Shown: positions 22,828 through 33,564, numbered from the stretch's first letter. The stretch: 64,000 nt of DNA from Glandiceps talaboti (GCF_964340395.1 NC_135554.1:4158975-4222974), one strand, 5' to 3'. The notes: generated from the sequence alone by a model not told the origin. A program made the numbers and translations.

Positions 22828-25407
22828 GGTGGTGGTGGAGGTGGTGATAGTAGTGGGGGGGGATGGGATAGTGATGATGATTCCACTGTATAACAATACA
22901 TGTATAGTTAGTAGAAGGTAACACTGCACTTGTAATGTTTATGTATGTTTTGCTAAATAAGACCAACCATACCAAACTAACAAGACAGAGTATGTAGTAT
23001 TTAGTAAAATGACTTTCCTTACATTTGTAATCAGCCAATCTTGGTATTGGTATGCCTATGTTAGCCAGTAATTATATTCCAAAAGGTATGACAGTACATC
23101 TACAGAGTGAAAATGGAGTTCTTGGCCTGGTAAGTATTGTCTGTGTACACTCTCAGTTCACTTCTAACCCAATGGAGTTCTTGGCCCAACAGGTGTTGTC
23201 TTTATTGTCTGTCAGTTCGAATTTAGTCCACTCTAACTTGCTCACAACATTGTTTCTAAAACCACTAGGAAACAGATAATGGTTGTATATCTTGTACATG
23301 TTTTATTTTATACACACACACTCGTAATACTGCAAATACTAGTAGGCTTCCATTTAAAAATGGCTTCATCTATTTGTTGTGTGTTTTTAAGTGGCTGTGT
23401 AAAAAGGAAATTTCTGATTGGTCAATATGTTGTCTGATAATGGCATGTTTTGGCCATGTGAGGGCGTATGACAAATGAAAACCATGTCATTGTCTTTAAG
23501 GGCTTGTGTGAAAGTAAGATTAGAATTGAGATCAAAAACCCTTGATCATTCAAGATGTATTTAGTGGGTTTTAGTAACTGCAATGACTGACTTATTCATA
23601 CTTTGTCCCTGTATGTTAATTTCTTGGTACTTATATCTTCTTTACGATAGGGTCCATTCCCAAAACCTGGTGAACAAGATCCGGATCTCATCAATGCTGG
23701 CAAAGAGACTGTCACAGTCATTGAAGGAGCTTCCTATTTTTCCAGTGATGAATCATTTGGCATGATTAGAGGGTAAGGACAAATTTGTAATTATTGTCAA
23801 TATACATGTTACTATGACTTTGATAGCATTGGAACTGAATATACAGGATTTATTACATCATCAGTAAATTGATGTATATATGTCACCAGTTTATCCCAAA
23901 CACTTTCTATAATTGTACAAATTATTCTTAGAATATTCTGAACTTATACTTTGAAAGGTGTAGCTGTATTACTCATTTATATTTGGATAACAGACTTATA
24001 ATAGTGTCAACTGTTGTATAGTTGGAAGGGGGGGAGGGGGTACTTGGCCGGGTAATGGGTACCCTGGTGGAATCAAATTACAAACACAAATATTTAAAAA
24101 CTAAGGGATAGTATACATTTCAGCCAGAAACTGAAGGTCAAATGTCTATATTTTGCATGAAAATACAAATCAAAATCCTTGGAAAATTTGAAAATTGACA
24201 ACCAGTAACTGTGATTTTTGTAAAATCTTGAAAAAAGTGAAAAAAGGCAACCTGAAAAATACACTGTCCAAAATATGGGGTTAAAAAGTTTAGATGTGTT
24301 CAAAGAGGGGGTCCTACCTCTCTATACTGCTTGGAAAATCAAGAGTCAAACATCTACATGAGTTGAAAAAGGGAGTACAATAACTGAGTATACTTTTTAG
24401 TAATCCATACATTTGTTATTATTCTGTTTTGTAGCTCACACAACCATAATCAATCAAAAGTGATCAAATTGCTATACAACGTTTCCTATTTTATCAGCTG
24501 GTGCAGCTTTGAGTCTGACACAAAAAATAACAATTTCCTGTATAATTACAGGCCTCACCTATATGACATTAAATTGTGGTTTATTTCCTTTGAACATGAT
24601 TGAGAACAATATATAGAACAGGTTACATGCAATAAGTGTTTACCATTAAAATATACCAAAATACTTCTTGTGGGGCTGTGTCATCAATGAAGGCTTGTTC
24701 TCTTTTCAGGGGTCATGTGGACTTGACAATTCTTGGTGCTATGCAGATCTCTAAGTATGGAGATATTGCTAACTGGATGATTCCAGGGAAGCTGGTCAAA
24801 GGAATGGGTGGGGCTATGGATCTAGTATCTAGTGCTAGTGGTGGCACAAAGGTTATCGTTACTATGGAACACGTTGCTAAGGGCGGCAAACATAAAATTC
24901 TGTCAGAATGTACACTCCCTCTGACAGGTGTCAAGTGTGTCAATAAAATTATCACAGAGAAGGTGAGTAGACAGTGTTACCTCATATACAGATACAAGTA
25001 TGATGCAACAAGACTTTACGAACACTAGGCCAGAGATTTATGTTGGGTACCCCAGACTGTTTTGCAACCCAAATGAAATAATGGAGACAAGGTACACAAT
25101 AACATTAGTATTAAGGTACTAGAGAGTCCACCATAGCAAAACATTAGTATTAAGGTCCTAGAGAGTCCACCATAGCGAAACATTAGTATTAGAAATTATT
25201 ATCAAAGAGTATTGAGTTCAGTAAATATTAATTCATTTGACTTTTTTGACTTGTCTCATACAGTGTGTATTTGATGTGGATAAGGAGAAAGGTTTGACTT
25301 TGTCAGAGCTGGCTGAAGGAGTGACTGTAGAAGACATCGTTGAATCTACAGGCTGTACATTTGAAGTGGCTGAAAATCTGAAACCTATGGCTCAAGTTGA
25401 CTCGTAG
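13906..25407 (+). CDS. OXCT1: Succinyl-CoA:3-ketoacid CoA transferase (SCOT), mitochondrial
   Basis: Twelve exons join in frame: 13906-13992, 17352-17463, 18336-18426, 18915-19050, 20127-20276, 20949-21116, 21933-22040, 22569-22683, 23035-23129, 23651-23772, 24710-24962, 25264-25407. They encode 526 aa, close to the usual length of about 520. The enzyme moves CoA from succinyl-CoA to acetoacetate in the mitochondrial matrix, the committing step of ketone-body use. Residues 1-40 are rich in R, A and S with no acidic residue before D48, as in a matrix presequence. CoA-transferase signature 1, [16 protein letters not shown], spans residues 59-74 across the exon 2/3 join; signature 2, LQSENGVLG, is at 345-353 with the catalytic glutamate at E348. 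A Lys/Pro-rich linker (about 290-305) joins the two halves, which are fused as in animal SCOT. The start ATG follows CCAAA; no upstream in-frame ATG was noticed. No frameshift or missing key residue was found. Confidence 0.97.
15615..15765 (+). repeat. Dispersed repeat, ACCTGAGTTCCC family, copy 2
   Basis: Same blocks in the same order as at 11340-11500: GGTAAAATCTACCTGAGTTC, GGGTTCCCCACCAA, ACTATGCCAGTTTTA, GGGGTTCCCAACC. It lies in OXCT1 intron 1. A related inverted piece lies just upstream (about 15420-15500). Confidence 0.7.
15845..16442. repeat. 40 bp minisatellite in OXCT1 intron 1
   Basis: About 15 copies of a unit with GAGTTAGTGACTATTCTAAC followed by TCACTTTCAATCCACTTTCA. Within each unit GAGTTAG and CTAACTC form an inverted repeat with an 8-base loop. 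The array lies 1.8 kb inside the intron and does not match an exon end. Confidence 0.95.
17442..17711 (+). repeat. 41 bp minisatellite at the 5' splice site of OXCT1 intron 2
   Basis: About six copies of a 41 bp unit begin inside exon 2. The exon ends GGTGCAACACTGTTGGTTGG, AG, then donor gtaagg. The intron continues with GTCAAAGTTGAGATGGTTCA and then ACACTGTTGGTTGG again, followed by GGTAGGG. Each unit thus repeats about 20 exon bases and a donor-like site, decayed from GTAAGG to GTAGGG. Confidence 0.93.
19175..19629. repeat. 45 bp minisatellite in OXCT1 intron 4
   Basis: About ten copies of a 45 bp unit with GTGTGAATGACTTGAATAGC, TACAAAGTGTTATGTGGAAT and a short linker. The array begins about 125 bp after the exon 4 donor and has no match to the exon. 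Copies toward the 3' end are more diverged. Confidence 0.95.
20370..20436. repeat. Detached copies of the intron 4 minisatellite in OXCT1 intron 5
   Basis: One and a half units of the 45 bp repeat (GAATAGCTACAAAGTGTTAT ... TGAATGACTTGAATAGC) reappear about 95 bp after the exon 5 donor, on the other side of exon 5 from the main array. Confidence 0.9.
21219..21560 (+). repeat. (TG)n microsatellite and TG-rich decay products
   Basis: A pure (TG)n run of more than 40 units (21219-21303) is followed by imperfect repeats of GCATGTGCATGTAGTACATG and GTGTAGTGTCAGTGCATAAG with period about 60-90 bp. All of it is in OXCT1 intron 6. Confidence 0.93.
22200..22560 (-). other. Possible retroelement 3' end in OXCT1 intron 7
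   Basis: Read on the minus strand this stretch ends GTTGTCCGCAATAAAGAACA followed by a run of A, like a LINE or SINE 3' tail. No coding motif is left. Weakly supported. Confidence 0.3.
22703..22880 (+). repeat. (GAT)n-(GGT)n microsatellite in OXCT1 intron 8
   Basis: About 35 GAT units with two GGT interruptions, then about 11 GGT/GGA units. It begins 20 bases after the exon 8 donor (TATG|gtatcc). The single-residue ORFs it creates in several frames are artefacts. Confidence 0.95.
23108..23215 (+). repeat. Two-copy duplication of the OXCT1 exon 9/intron 9 junction
   Basis: The exon 9 end AATGGAGTTCTTGGCC|TG and its donor GTAAGTATTGTCTGT recur 58 bp later as AATGGAGTTCTTGGCC, CAACAG, then GTGTTGTCTTTATTGTCTGT. 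Both copies are followed by TCAGTTC. This looks like the first step of a junction-spanning tandem repeat. The second donor has decayed from GTAAGT to GTGTTG. Confidence 0.85.
24020..24330. repeat. G-run bounded repeat in OXCT1 intron 10
   Basis: A segment opening with GGGGGGGAGGGGGTACTTGG and closing near GAGGGGGTCCTACC, A-rich between. The opening resembles the G-tract-plus-TACTTG repeats at the ends of the Y element (43.2-45.6 kb). It may be an old non-autonomous element; boundaries are unclear. Confidence 0.35.
25103..25195. repeat. 40 bp tandem repeat in OXCT1 intron 11
   Basis: Two and a half copies of a unit with ACATTAGTATTAAGGTCCTA and GAGAGTCCACCATAGC. Small array, no exon match. 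Confidence 0.85.
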
Positions 25408-26550
25408 CTACAAAATGGATTCTATATCTAAATTATAACGATACAGGTTTGATAAAGAAGATATTGTAAGGACTTCCATTGTGGTGGTGGTGATGGATAA
25501 AATGCTGCCGATCTCTTTCTTAAAGTGGTGGATGGTTCAAAATCAAGACAGATAGGACACCCAAGTGTATAGCACAATACTCTAAGCTGTCCTGTATTTT
25601 ATTATAGAAGCCTTGCCAACATTTAGCATCCCCAGTAACAAAGATGATGACAATTTATAGATTTGACTATGCATGGCAGTATTGTTTTAGTAAAAATCAG
25701 GTCTTCTTCAGGGATGTCAAGTCACACATTGTTCATTGCAGTACAAAGTTTATGTCAATGTTAACAGATGAGTTTTTAGTTTAACATTAGGGTTGATTCT
25801 TATATATCAGTGCCTTGTAAAATGTCAACCGTGTATGTTGTCTTGTAATATGGTGGCCATCAATAATATAAACTCACTCACACTTTCCAAATAGCCATAA
25901 ATTTTGTCTGTCTTTGTGAATCAGAAAAATGGCATTTGCAGTCTTGTTTTTCAGACCTTTACTTTGTTTGCATTTGTGTGTTTGAACAATATCCTATTCT
26001 CTGACGTCAAAGTCCTCTAGGCTTTATTATTCCCATGATACTAACTAACACAACAAGTTGTCAAACACTATCAGAAAGTAAATCAACTAATCATTGAAAC
26101 AGGACTGGTAATGATTAACTTGGTCAAAATAATTATTTATGATGTTGCTGTAGGAAATAACATTTGCTATGTTGTTTCAATATACAGTGTTTGATGTTTT
26201 GCTTGTCATAATACGAATCAATGAATAATAGGAAAATTCCACTTTATTCAAATCATGATATAGTAATGTCAAATGAACAGAATGGTATTTGTTGGTCTGT
26301 CATGGTTTTGTAAGTATAACACAAGAAATGTGAAATCTTCTTTTATTGACAGAAAAGGGTTTTCATAATTTCCTTCAAGTTCCAACTCTCAAAAGTATGA
26401 CAAACAAGAATTTTATTTAAATAATATTTTTATGTTTTTGTGTGATACCATAGGAGGTGTTTGTTGGTTCATTAGTATATATATAAAATCCAGCATCAAA
26501 TCAATTGTCCACAACAAGAGAACATAATAAACATTATGGGGTATGTGTCA
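25408..26550 (+). other. OXCT1 3' untranslated region (likely)
   Basis: About 1.1 kb after the stop with no coding signal. The best poly(A) signal is AATAAA at 26526-26531. The true 3' end needs transcript data. Confidence 0.45.
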
Positions 26551-26826
26551 TTCCATCCTGTCAAAGCCAGCCAGCATAGTGAGTGTCATCTTAATGCTAT
26601 CCCTATTTACAGAAACTAGAGCCCTTCAAAGGATACAAGTTACTTTTCTCATGTTCTGGGTTATTGATTGATGCAAAGAAAACTTGTAAACTGTATAACT
26701 AGCAAGGATGATAGAGAAAATGTCACTATTACATTGAAGTCATTCAGTGTCATTATAATTACATTGACGTAGTAAACTGAAGCATACAGACTGTATTAAT
26801 GGGAGAAGTCTTGTTCTATGAGTTGT

Positions 26827-27336
26827 ATTTGTATACACAGTACCATCAAGTACAAATGTATTGATATATAGAGATATACTATTTGTATACACAGTACCAT
26901 CTAGTACAAATGTATTGATAGAGTTATACTATTTGTATACACAGTACCATCTAGTACAAATGTATTGATAGAGTTATACTATTTGTATACACAGTACCAT
27001 CAAGTACAAATGTATTGATAGAGTTATACTATTTGTATACACAGTACCATCAAGTACAAATGTATTGATAGAGAGTTATACTATTTGTATACACAGTACC
27101 ATCAAGTACAAATGTATTGATAGAGTTATACTATTTGTATACACAGTACCATCAAGTACAAATGTATTGATAGAGTTATACTATTTGTATACACAGTACC
27201 ATCAAGTACAAATGTATTGATAGAGAGTTATACTATTTGTATACACAGTACCATCAAGTACAAATGCATTGATAGAGAGTTATACTATTTGTATACACAG
27301 TACCATCAAGTACAAATGTATTGATAGAGAGAGTTC
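26827..27336. repeat. 50 bp minisatellite downstream of OXCT1
   Basis: About ten copies of a unit with TTTGTATACACAGTACCATC, AAGTACAAATGTATTGATAG and AGTTATACTA. Copies differ by insertion of GA before GTTATA and by A/T in CAAG/CTAG. It lies between the convergent OXCT1 and hydrolase genes. Confidence 0.95.
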
Positions 27337-27339
27337 TAC

Positions 27340-27758
27340 TGCAGGAGAAACTCAAGGAACTACCAGTCTTCATATTTATAATGTGTTCACTTCTCAAACT
27401 TGTTGTCACCATAGTAATGTAGGTATTCTGAAATCTGATATTGTATAACATCTGACAGGTTTTCAAACTAGTGACTAACACTGTGTGACATTAGAACATA
27501 AATTGTCTAGTTTTAACTGTTACTATATCTAATATAGTCTCATTACATCAATATACCATGTGACTTGTGAAGCCCTTTGTAAATAATGCCATTAAAACAT
27601 CGAAAATAATGACATGTGTTGATGGATTTACTGCAAGTTGTCAGTGTGTAATAATTATTGTAAGAATCCAACATTACTGTACATATCAAATGTGTACTAA
27701 TTTAAGTGTGATATCACATTGTCTCATAATTTTAATCATATTACTATATGTGAGCATG
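27340..27758. other. Intergenic, nothing recognised
   Basis: AT-rich spacer between two arrays; the short open frames show no recognisable motif. Confidence 0.6.
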
Positions 27759-28057
27759 TACATACATATGTACATACACACATGTGCTCACACATACATA
27801 CACACATGCATGCATGCATGCATGTATACATACATGTGTGCATACATACTTATGTACATACATACATAAATACATACGTACATATGCACATACTTATACA
27901 TATAAATACACATGCTCGCATGCACGCATGCATGCATGCATGCATGCATGCATACATACATACATACATACATACACATATACATACATACACACACATA
28001 CATACATACATACATACATACATACACACACACATACACATACATACATATATACAT

Positions 28058-28088
<31 letters not shown>

Positions 28089-28089
28089 T

Positions 28090-28126
<37 letters not shown>

Positions 28127-28162
28127 TACATACATACATACATACATACATACATACATACA
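27759..28162. repeat. (CATA)n/(CATG)n/(CA)n compound microsatellite
   Basis: 400 bp of ACAT units mixed with GCAT and CA runs. It is open in several frames on both strands as Tyr/Ile/His/Thr or Met/Tyr/Val/Cys repeats, which are artefacts of the tetranucleotide. Confidence 0.95.
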
Positions 28163-29166
28163 TTTACTACAACTCTAAAAATATTCAGTTTAATTTATAT
28201 TACATTTTACAGATAGCTCAAATTGATATATATAATTCATATATCATAAAATTCATTGCATTTGATAAAGTGCATAAATTTAATTAAATTATGTATATCA
28301 ATGCATAATTATTCATCTTGAAAACAACTGATTTTAACCCTCTTTCTCCGTATTGGGTATTTGTACATAACTAAGTATAAGTTGGGAGAAAGGATTATGT
28401 AATATTATCAGCAAAATGACACAGTATATACATTTCACATTCATTTGATAAGTCTAAAATAGATAATTTCTTTTTTTTCATTCAAAATATTGGCAATATT
28501 GTTTTAGAACTATTCAATGTTATATCTACATGAGTTCTCTTCTTCACTGAGGATGTTGAAACATAGCTACATCTAGTGTCGATATTGTAGGATAATTTAT
28601 TTATTCAAAACATAGTCATTTCTAAATCCAAATAAAATACACCATCACTTTTTGTTGTACTTTTCATTTGAAGTATTTTGTTGGCCCTAGAGGCCTGGTG
28701 ACCTTTCTTGTTATACACCAACCCAGACACCAAGTGAATGAAGTGAATTTTTGTACTATATTGAAAATATCACTTCTATGATAAACATACATGGTGTAAC
28801 ATAGATGAATTGTAGCATACATGGGTTTGTAGTGAATATTCTGTATTAACTAACATCATTTATGCCATACAAATATAGAGGGGGTGTCAATTAAATGAAC
28901 ATTACATGACATAAGACCAAAGCTAAAGTCACTCAACATGAATAAGAGTTCAGAGTACAAGTCCCTAATGTCATGTACATGTTAACAGACATAAATGGCA
29001 AGAACCTGAGCACCCAGTTTTTCAAAGTTTAAACTGCATTTACACTAGTCTCGGTTACTCAGGCGCACTAACTTCTGCCATCCCCAAGAGAGGTCTCACT
29101 TGGCCATGAAGTGACCCCATTAGTGGTGAGGGTGGGTAACCAAGACAACATATACACTTGAAGTAT
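28163..29166 (-). other. Hydrolase 3' flank and intergenic spacer
   Basis: No coding signal. On the minus strand an AATAAA lies near 28597-28605, downstream of the hydrolase stop codon, and could be its poly(A) signal. Confidence 0.4.
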
Positions 29167-32100
29167 CTATTCTGTGACACTGGATGAATGTTTCATTGTA
29201 TCATATATGAATGATAAACAGGTAGTGTGCACTGGGCTGTTTGTCAAGTATTCCAGGCCAAAAAACAACCCTAATGTGAAATGGTTCATCCCACTTACAA
29301 TGACATATTTACAATCATAACCCGAGTTCTGTAGTCGTTTTGTAAATTCACATCCATCTTTCAAGAACACTGCCAAATCCATTTCTGCATTTATAACAAG
29401 GAACTTTGTCTCTCTGTCATTATTCACTTGTTCTTTAATGTATGTAATTGGAGAAGCTGATGCTAACTCTTCAATGTCAAACGTTGGGTGGATGTATAGT
29501 TCCTGTAACAACCTGGTACCACCAGTAAGTGAACAGAGATTGTGTATTCCAGATATTGATATCACTCCCTGTAAGAAAAACAAAACAGAAAGTCATCAAT
29601 TTTTAGGTCATCCATACTCATCTCTCCCCCCCCCCCCCCTCTTCATGGAGGAGGAGGGAGTAATCCCCCAAATTTTCTGACAGGGATGTGTGGCCCGAGT
29701 TGAAAACATCTACCTATGTATGATCAATAAAAAAAGACCAATTCTTGGGAAAATCATCTAGTCAGCTACCTTTACTCTGATGCTGTGAAGGTATTCATAA
29801 AGCATGAAGATGTTTCCTGTTATAATATTAGCGGCCATCAAAGTTGATTGACACTGCCATTGACCTATCAGTAACCAGTATTAGTATTCATCAAAGTTGA
29901 TTGACACTGCCACTGGCCTATCAGTAATCAGTATTAGCACCCATCAAAAAGTTGATTGACACTGTCACTGACCTATCAGTAGCCAGTATTAGCAGCCATC
30001 AAAGTTGATTGACATTGCCACTGACCTTAGCCAGTATTGGCGGCCTTCAAAGTTGATTGACACTGCCACTGACCTATCAGTAACCAGTATGAAAATAAAT
30101 GTTTACGTCAACCATGGAAGTGGGTTATACTTCCGTGCGTCAACACAGGAAAATAAACGCCTGTATCGTACACGTATCATTTCTATGGGTGATTATGGTG
30201 TGTTTGTTCATTGCCCTAGATAATGATTGGTAATATTGACGTTTAACGGGATACTGTATATTGTCGATAATATATGGATCGTGACCATAAAACCCGCCTC
30301 ATTCTTTTGAGTCGCATTCATTCAGTAGAGTCTACCCCTCCCCCTCTCACTGCGAAAGAAGTGTCTTCTTTCTCAGTGAGTGAACCTGCGCGATCACAGA
30401 AACAAGTGTAATTTTACCCCTTTCATATATAGTTGGCTGACTACGCCAATATTAACGATATTATCGACATTTTATTGTATTCTGATAGAAATATTCTGAG
30501 ACATAACTCGAGAAACAAATGCCTGTGATCGGAGTGTCTAGTACCACCGTGACCCCGGCGGTATCAGTAGCCCCCCCCCCCTCGACTCCTACCAGGGGTG
30601 GGGTTGGGGGCCGAGGGCCAAAATTATCATGCCATTTCTAAAATTGACCGCTATACTATTTCAGACACGAAGTCATCAGACAACCAGTCTGCAAGCAAGA
30701 CTATGCTATGCTACTACTACTAGTAGTAGTAGTAGTACTAGTACTAGTACCAGTATAATTACAACACATATTTATATGAATATAAATATTTGCAATAATG
30801 ACAATTCGCATAATTACACAGCTGCAACGAATAGTTTATTATGATGGAATCAACATATTGGTAACAGCCTGGGTCTGTTCAGTTTCAACCGTAACATATC
30901 ATCATGATAAGATAAGATATACTTTAGGGTGGGTGGTGGCACTAGCCGTTTCAGTGAGGAACGGCTAGTGCCACCGCGGTGGTAGTAGTCTCTCCAGTGA
31001 GGACCGGCTGCTGACACCGGGGTGGTAACTAGACTCGGCCTATACTTTATTATCCACAAAAAACACGGAAATTTGTTTTGGCACTAGGCGATACATATAA
31101 AGACAACAGACAGGTTACAAGAACAACAATGTAAATAAAACAATGTTGCATTAAAAGACAAAGCCGCTACAATTGTATAAATGGATAAGAGCCGTATTAA
31201 CCGTCCAGAATTGACTAACAATCTAAAATGCAATGGGAGCTTTGCCCCTTGTTCATGATTTTGAAATGCTCGTGTTTAAAACGGCAACTGTCGACGGGAT
31301 AAAAGATTTTTATGAGCCCTATACGTAAACGGCAACCTGAAGGCAGGTATTGAAACCTATCATTTAGTGGGTGAGATGTATCATTGAGATATGTTCACTG
31401 TATACAATAACAGTGCAGATACATCTTAGTATTTAAATTCATGACTCGGCTCAGTTTCATTTGTCTGTAAGAAGTTTAATATATTCAAATACTATTATAA
31501 CGTGTTCTGTACAGTACCTTAATATGGTTGCTAGTAAGTCCAACGTCCTGCAGGTAAATATTGTCGTTTAGTGTCAGTAACGACACCAGGTGTCCGCCAG
31601 CTGAATATCCACACAGGAAGAGGGCTTCGTGGTTATAGTAGCCCGATAATTGTCCAAATTGATGGACCCATTTTACACTCTGTGCTACTGCTCTTATCTG
31701 AGTTGGGTGTTTTTGGATTGGTACGTCCATCATTTGAACGACGATTAACAACACTTGAGACAATACTACGAACTGACATGACCAGGCCATCAAACAAAGT
31801 TCAACACTAAAGACATTATATTTGCTAAATATAAAACTATAAACAGGTAAAATAACAATTAAAAACACAACTTCCGTTCGCAATGATGGGTAGTTTCGTT
31901 TATTGAGCAAAATAATTGCCCATATGATGATTTGACAAGCCGCTATATACGTCCATACCGATGACCAGTGAAATTCGAACTGTGTGAACATCTGAACTAC
32001 GAAATTATCTTTAATAAGGAGCGATATAGGCAAACATATAGCAACTGCTATGCCGAAGAAAATTGCTCCTATGGCAGAAATGGACATACAGCATGACATC

Positions 32101-32537
32101 AGCACTTCCATGATATTCAGGGGAAATCTAAGTCTGTTTAAGGGATATGATATAACAGCACACGCTACCCCATGTGTAGCAAAGGCTTTGCCCACATTAC
32201 GGAAAAGCGAGAAAAATAGATGACACAAGCAAACTAAAATGTTAGTGTCGTAAGATGACAGGTAATGTCTCCAAGAATTTCTGTCTCCCCTTCTCCACCC
32301 ACCGGCATGAATGAAGACAACGATCGGTGTGTTGATGCCATTGCGATTTGAGGACGTCCCAGTTACACTCTTCTCCCACGCTCGTTCGCTCTCGTTCCCC
32401 TCTTTTGGTAGATATAAGTCCAGTTTGTCTTTGTCGATACCAAACTGTCTTTTTTGACAATCGTTGACTGTGGTCTTTGGGTTCACTAGATAATCTAAAT
32501 CATCGATAACGGAGAATGAACATGAACTTGTCGCCAT
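29167..32537 (-). CDS. Membrane alpha/beta hydrolase, isoprenylcysteine methylesterase-like
   Basis: Two exons, 32537-31518 and 29568-29167, join in phase 0 (ATTAAG|gtactg ... cttacag|GGAGTG) to give 473 aa. Residues 77-81 HAGGW match the oxyanion-hole motif of the hormone-sensitive-lipase/kynurenine-formamidase type. GYSAG at 310-314 holds the predicted nucleophile S312. D404 (in INAEMD) and H436 (in GMNHF) fit the other two triad residues. The SGIHNL segment early in exon 2 is typical of the methylesterase/formamidase group. Between strand VISYPLNR (128-135) and the HPTQIRAVAQSVKW helix (277-290) about 140 residues are inserted, with four or five hydrophobic stretches (about 142-173, 192-212, 221-241, 243-270). 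It therefore looks membrane-bound. An ATG five codons upstream (32552) is in frame; the ATG at 32537 (MATSS) has the better context. Substrate cannot be deduced. Confidence 0.85.
29825..30090. repeat. About 60 bp tandem repeat in the hydrolase intron
   Basis: Five diverged copies of a unit with CATCAAAGTTGATTGACACT, GCCACTGACCTATCAGTAAC and CAGTATTAGC. Copies differ in length by small deletions. Confidence 0.9.
30091..30930. other. Hydrolase intron, no exon recognised
   Basis: Part of the 1.9 kb intron. It has a C-run near 30572, a short TAG/TAC trinucleotide run (30713-30750) and no plausible exon; the flanking phase-0 junctions need none. Confidence 0.55.
30935..30975. repeat. Perfect 16 bp stem hairpin in the hydrolase intron
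   Basis: GGTGGCACTAGCCGTT, a 9-base loop TCAGTGAGG, then AACGGCTAGTGCCACC: a perfect GC-rich inverted repeat. A degenerate second copy of the loop and right arm (CCAGTGAGGACCGGCTGCTG) follows about 50 bp on. Confidence 0.9.
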
Positions 32538-32593
32538 AGTGGACTTCAACACTGTCCTGAACTTCGCGAACTATTTATTGACAACATAGAACC

Positions 32594-32631
32594 TTATCAG
32601 CTGACGTTATCAGCTGACGTAGTCACGTGAC
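32594..32631 (-). promoter_or_regulatory. Tandem TGACGT sites and a palindromic E-box upstream of the hydrolase
   Basis: TTATCAGCTGACGT occurs twice in a row (32594-32607 and 32607-32620), then GTCACGTGAC (32622-32631), a palindromic CACGTG E-box. They lie 57-95 bp upstream of the hydrolase ATG. TGACGT is a half-site for CREB/ATF-type bZIP factors, and GTCACGTGAC fits USF/TFE-type bHLH-zip factors. Binding is inference. Confidence 0.5.
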
Positions 32632-32850
32632 AGATCTGTACGCTGTATAGCCTTGACATCGGCTTGCTTTAGGGAAGTAAGGGAGTGTCCAGATTTTACT
32701 TCCAAGGGGACACCGGAGGATTTTCCTTTTTTCCTTGTGTATTTTTTCATGCCCCCTACAAAAGCTTGGGAAAAATTGACCCCCCCCCCTACTAGTTCTT
32801 GATATTTTTTTCCATGCCCCCATAGACTTACACACAAACACACTATACAC

Positions 32851-32883
32851 AATGTATGTATGTATGTATGTATGTATGTATGT

Positions 32884-32917
<34 letters not shown>

Positions 32918-32965
32918 TGTATGTATGTGTGTGTGTATGTATGTATGTATGTATGTGTGTATGCA
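32851..32965. repeat. (TGTA)n microsatellite
   Basis: ATGT/GTAT run with a short TG part, inside element X. Confidence 0.93.
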
Positions 32966-33286
32966 ATTTACAAAAGAGTACAAACCTCACAATGAACAAG
33001 AGGCTTTATTATAAGCGCCAATCCTTCTCTACCAACGAATACTTAAATACTCATTTTTGCCTTTGAACCTCTGAACCTTTGTTCAGTTGTGCTAAAAAAG
33101 ATACTTACAACATTTATAAATGTTTTGTGTATAAACTTTTACAGGGTAAATCATTATACTGGGGGGGGGAGAGATAACCATTTCATGCACAATGACAAGA
33201 ACAACATATTAACAACATTTTACAAATCACTAATACAGGAAAACTTGGAATGTCTATTGTCTAAACATGACTATATGTAAATTACG

Positions 33287-33424
33287 TGAAGCGTCCGCCG
33301 GTGAATCTGAATATGAAACAAAAGGACGCCTTGAGGACAATTGTTCTAATTTTACAAATCACTATTATGTGAAGCGTCCGTGAATTTGAAACAAAAGGAC
33401 GCCTTGAGGACAATTGTTCTCCAG
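33287..33424. repeat. 70-75 bp direct duplication in element X
   Basis: Two adjacent copies of GTGAAGCGTCCG ... ACAAAAGGACGCCTTGAGGA followed by CAATTGTTCT. The second copy lacks about 8 bases. Confidence 0.85.
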
Positions 33425-33564
33425 ACATGCTATCTTATTAAATACTAAAACATGTAGAGTCATGACAATGTATTGAATACAACTTTAGTTCCAATGCCGC
33501 TTTGTGTTGCCAAGTGCCAACATAAAAAATGCTGTATGCTTGAAAACAATTACATGATGAGAAA

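Noticed and set aside
22565-23038. Histidine-, aspartate-, serine- or methionine-rich ORFs
   Set aside because: They are frames of the (GAT)n/(GGT)n run in OXCT1 intron 8.
27719-28287. Tyr/Ile/His/Thr and Met/Tyr/Val/Cys repeat ORFs
   Set aside because: Frames of the (CATA)n microsatellite; open on both strands together.
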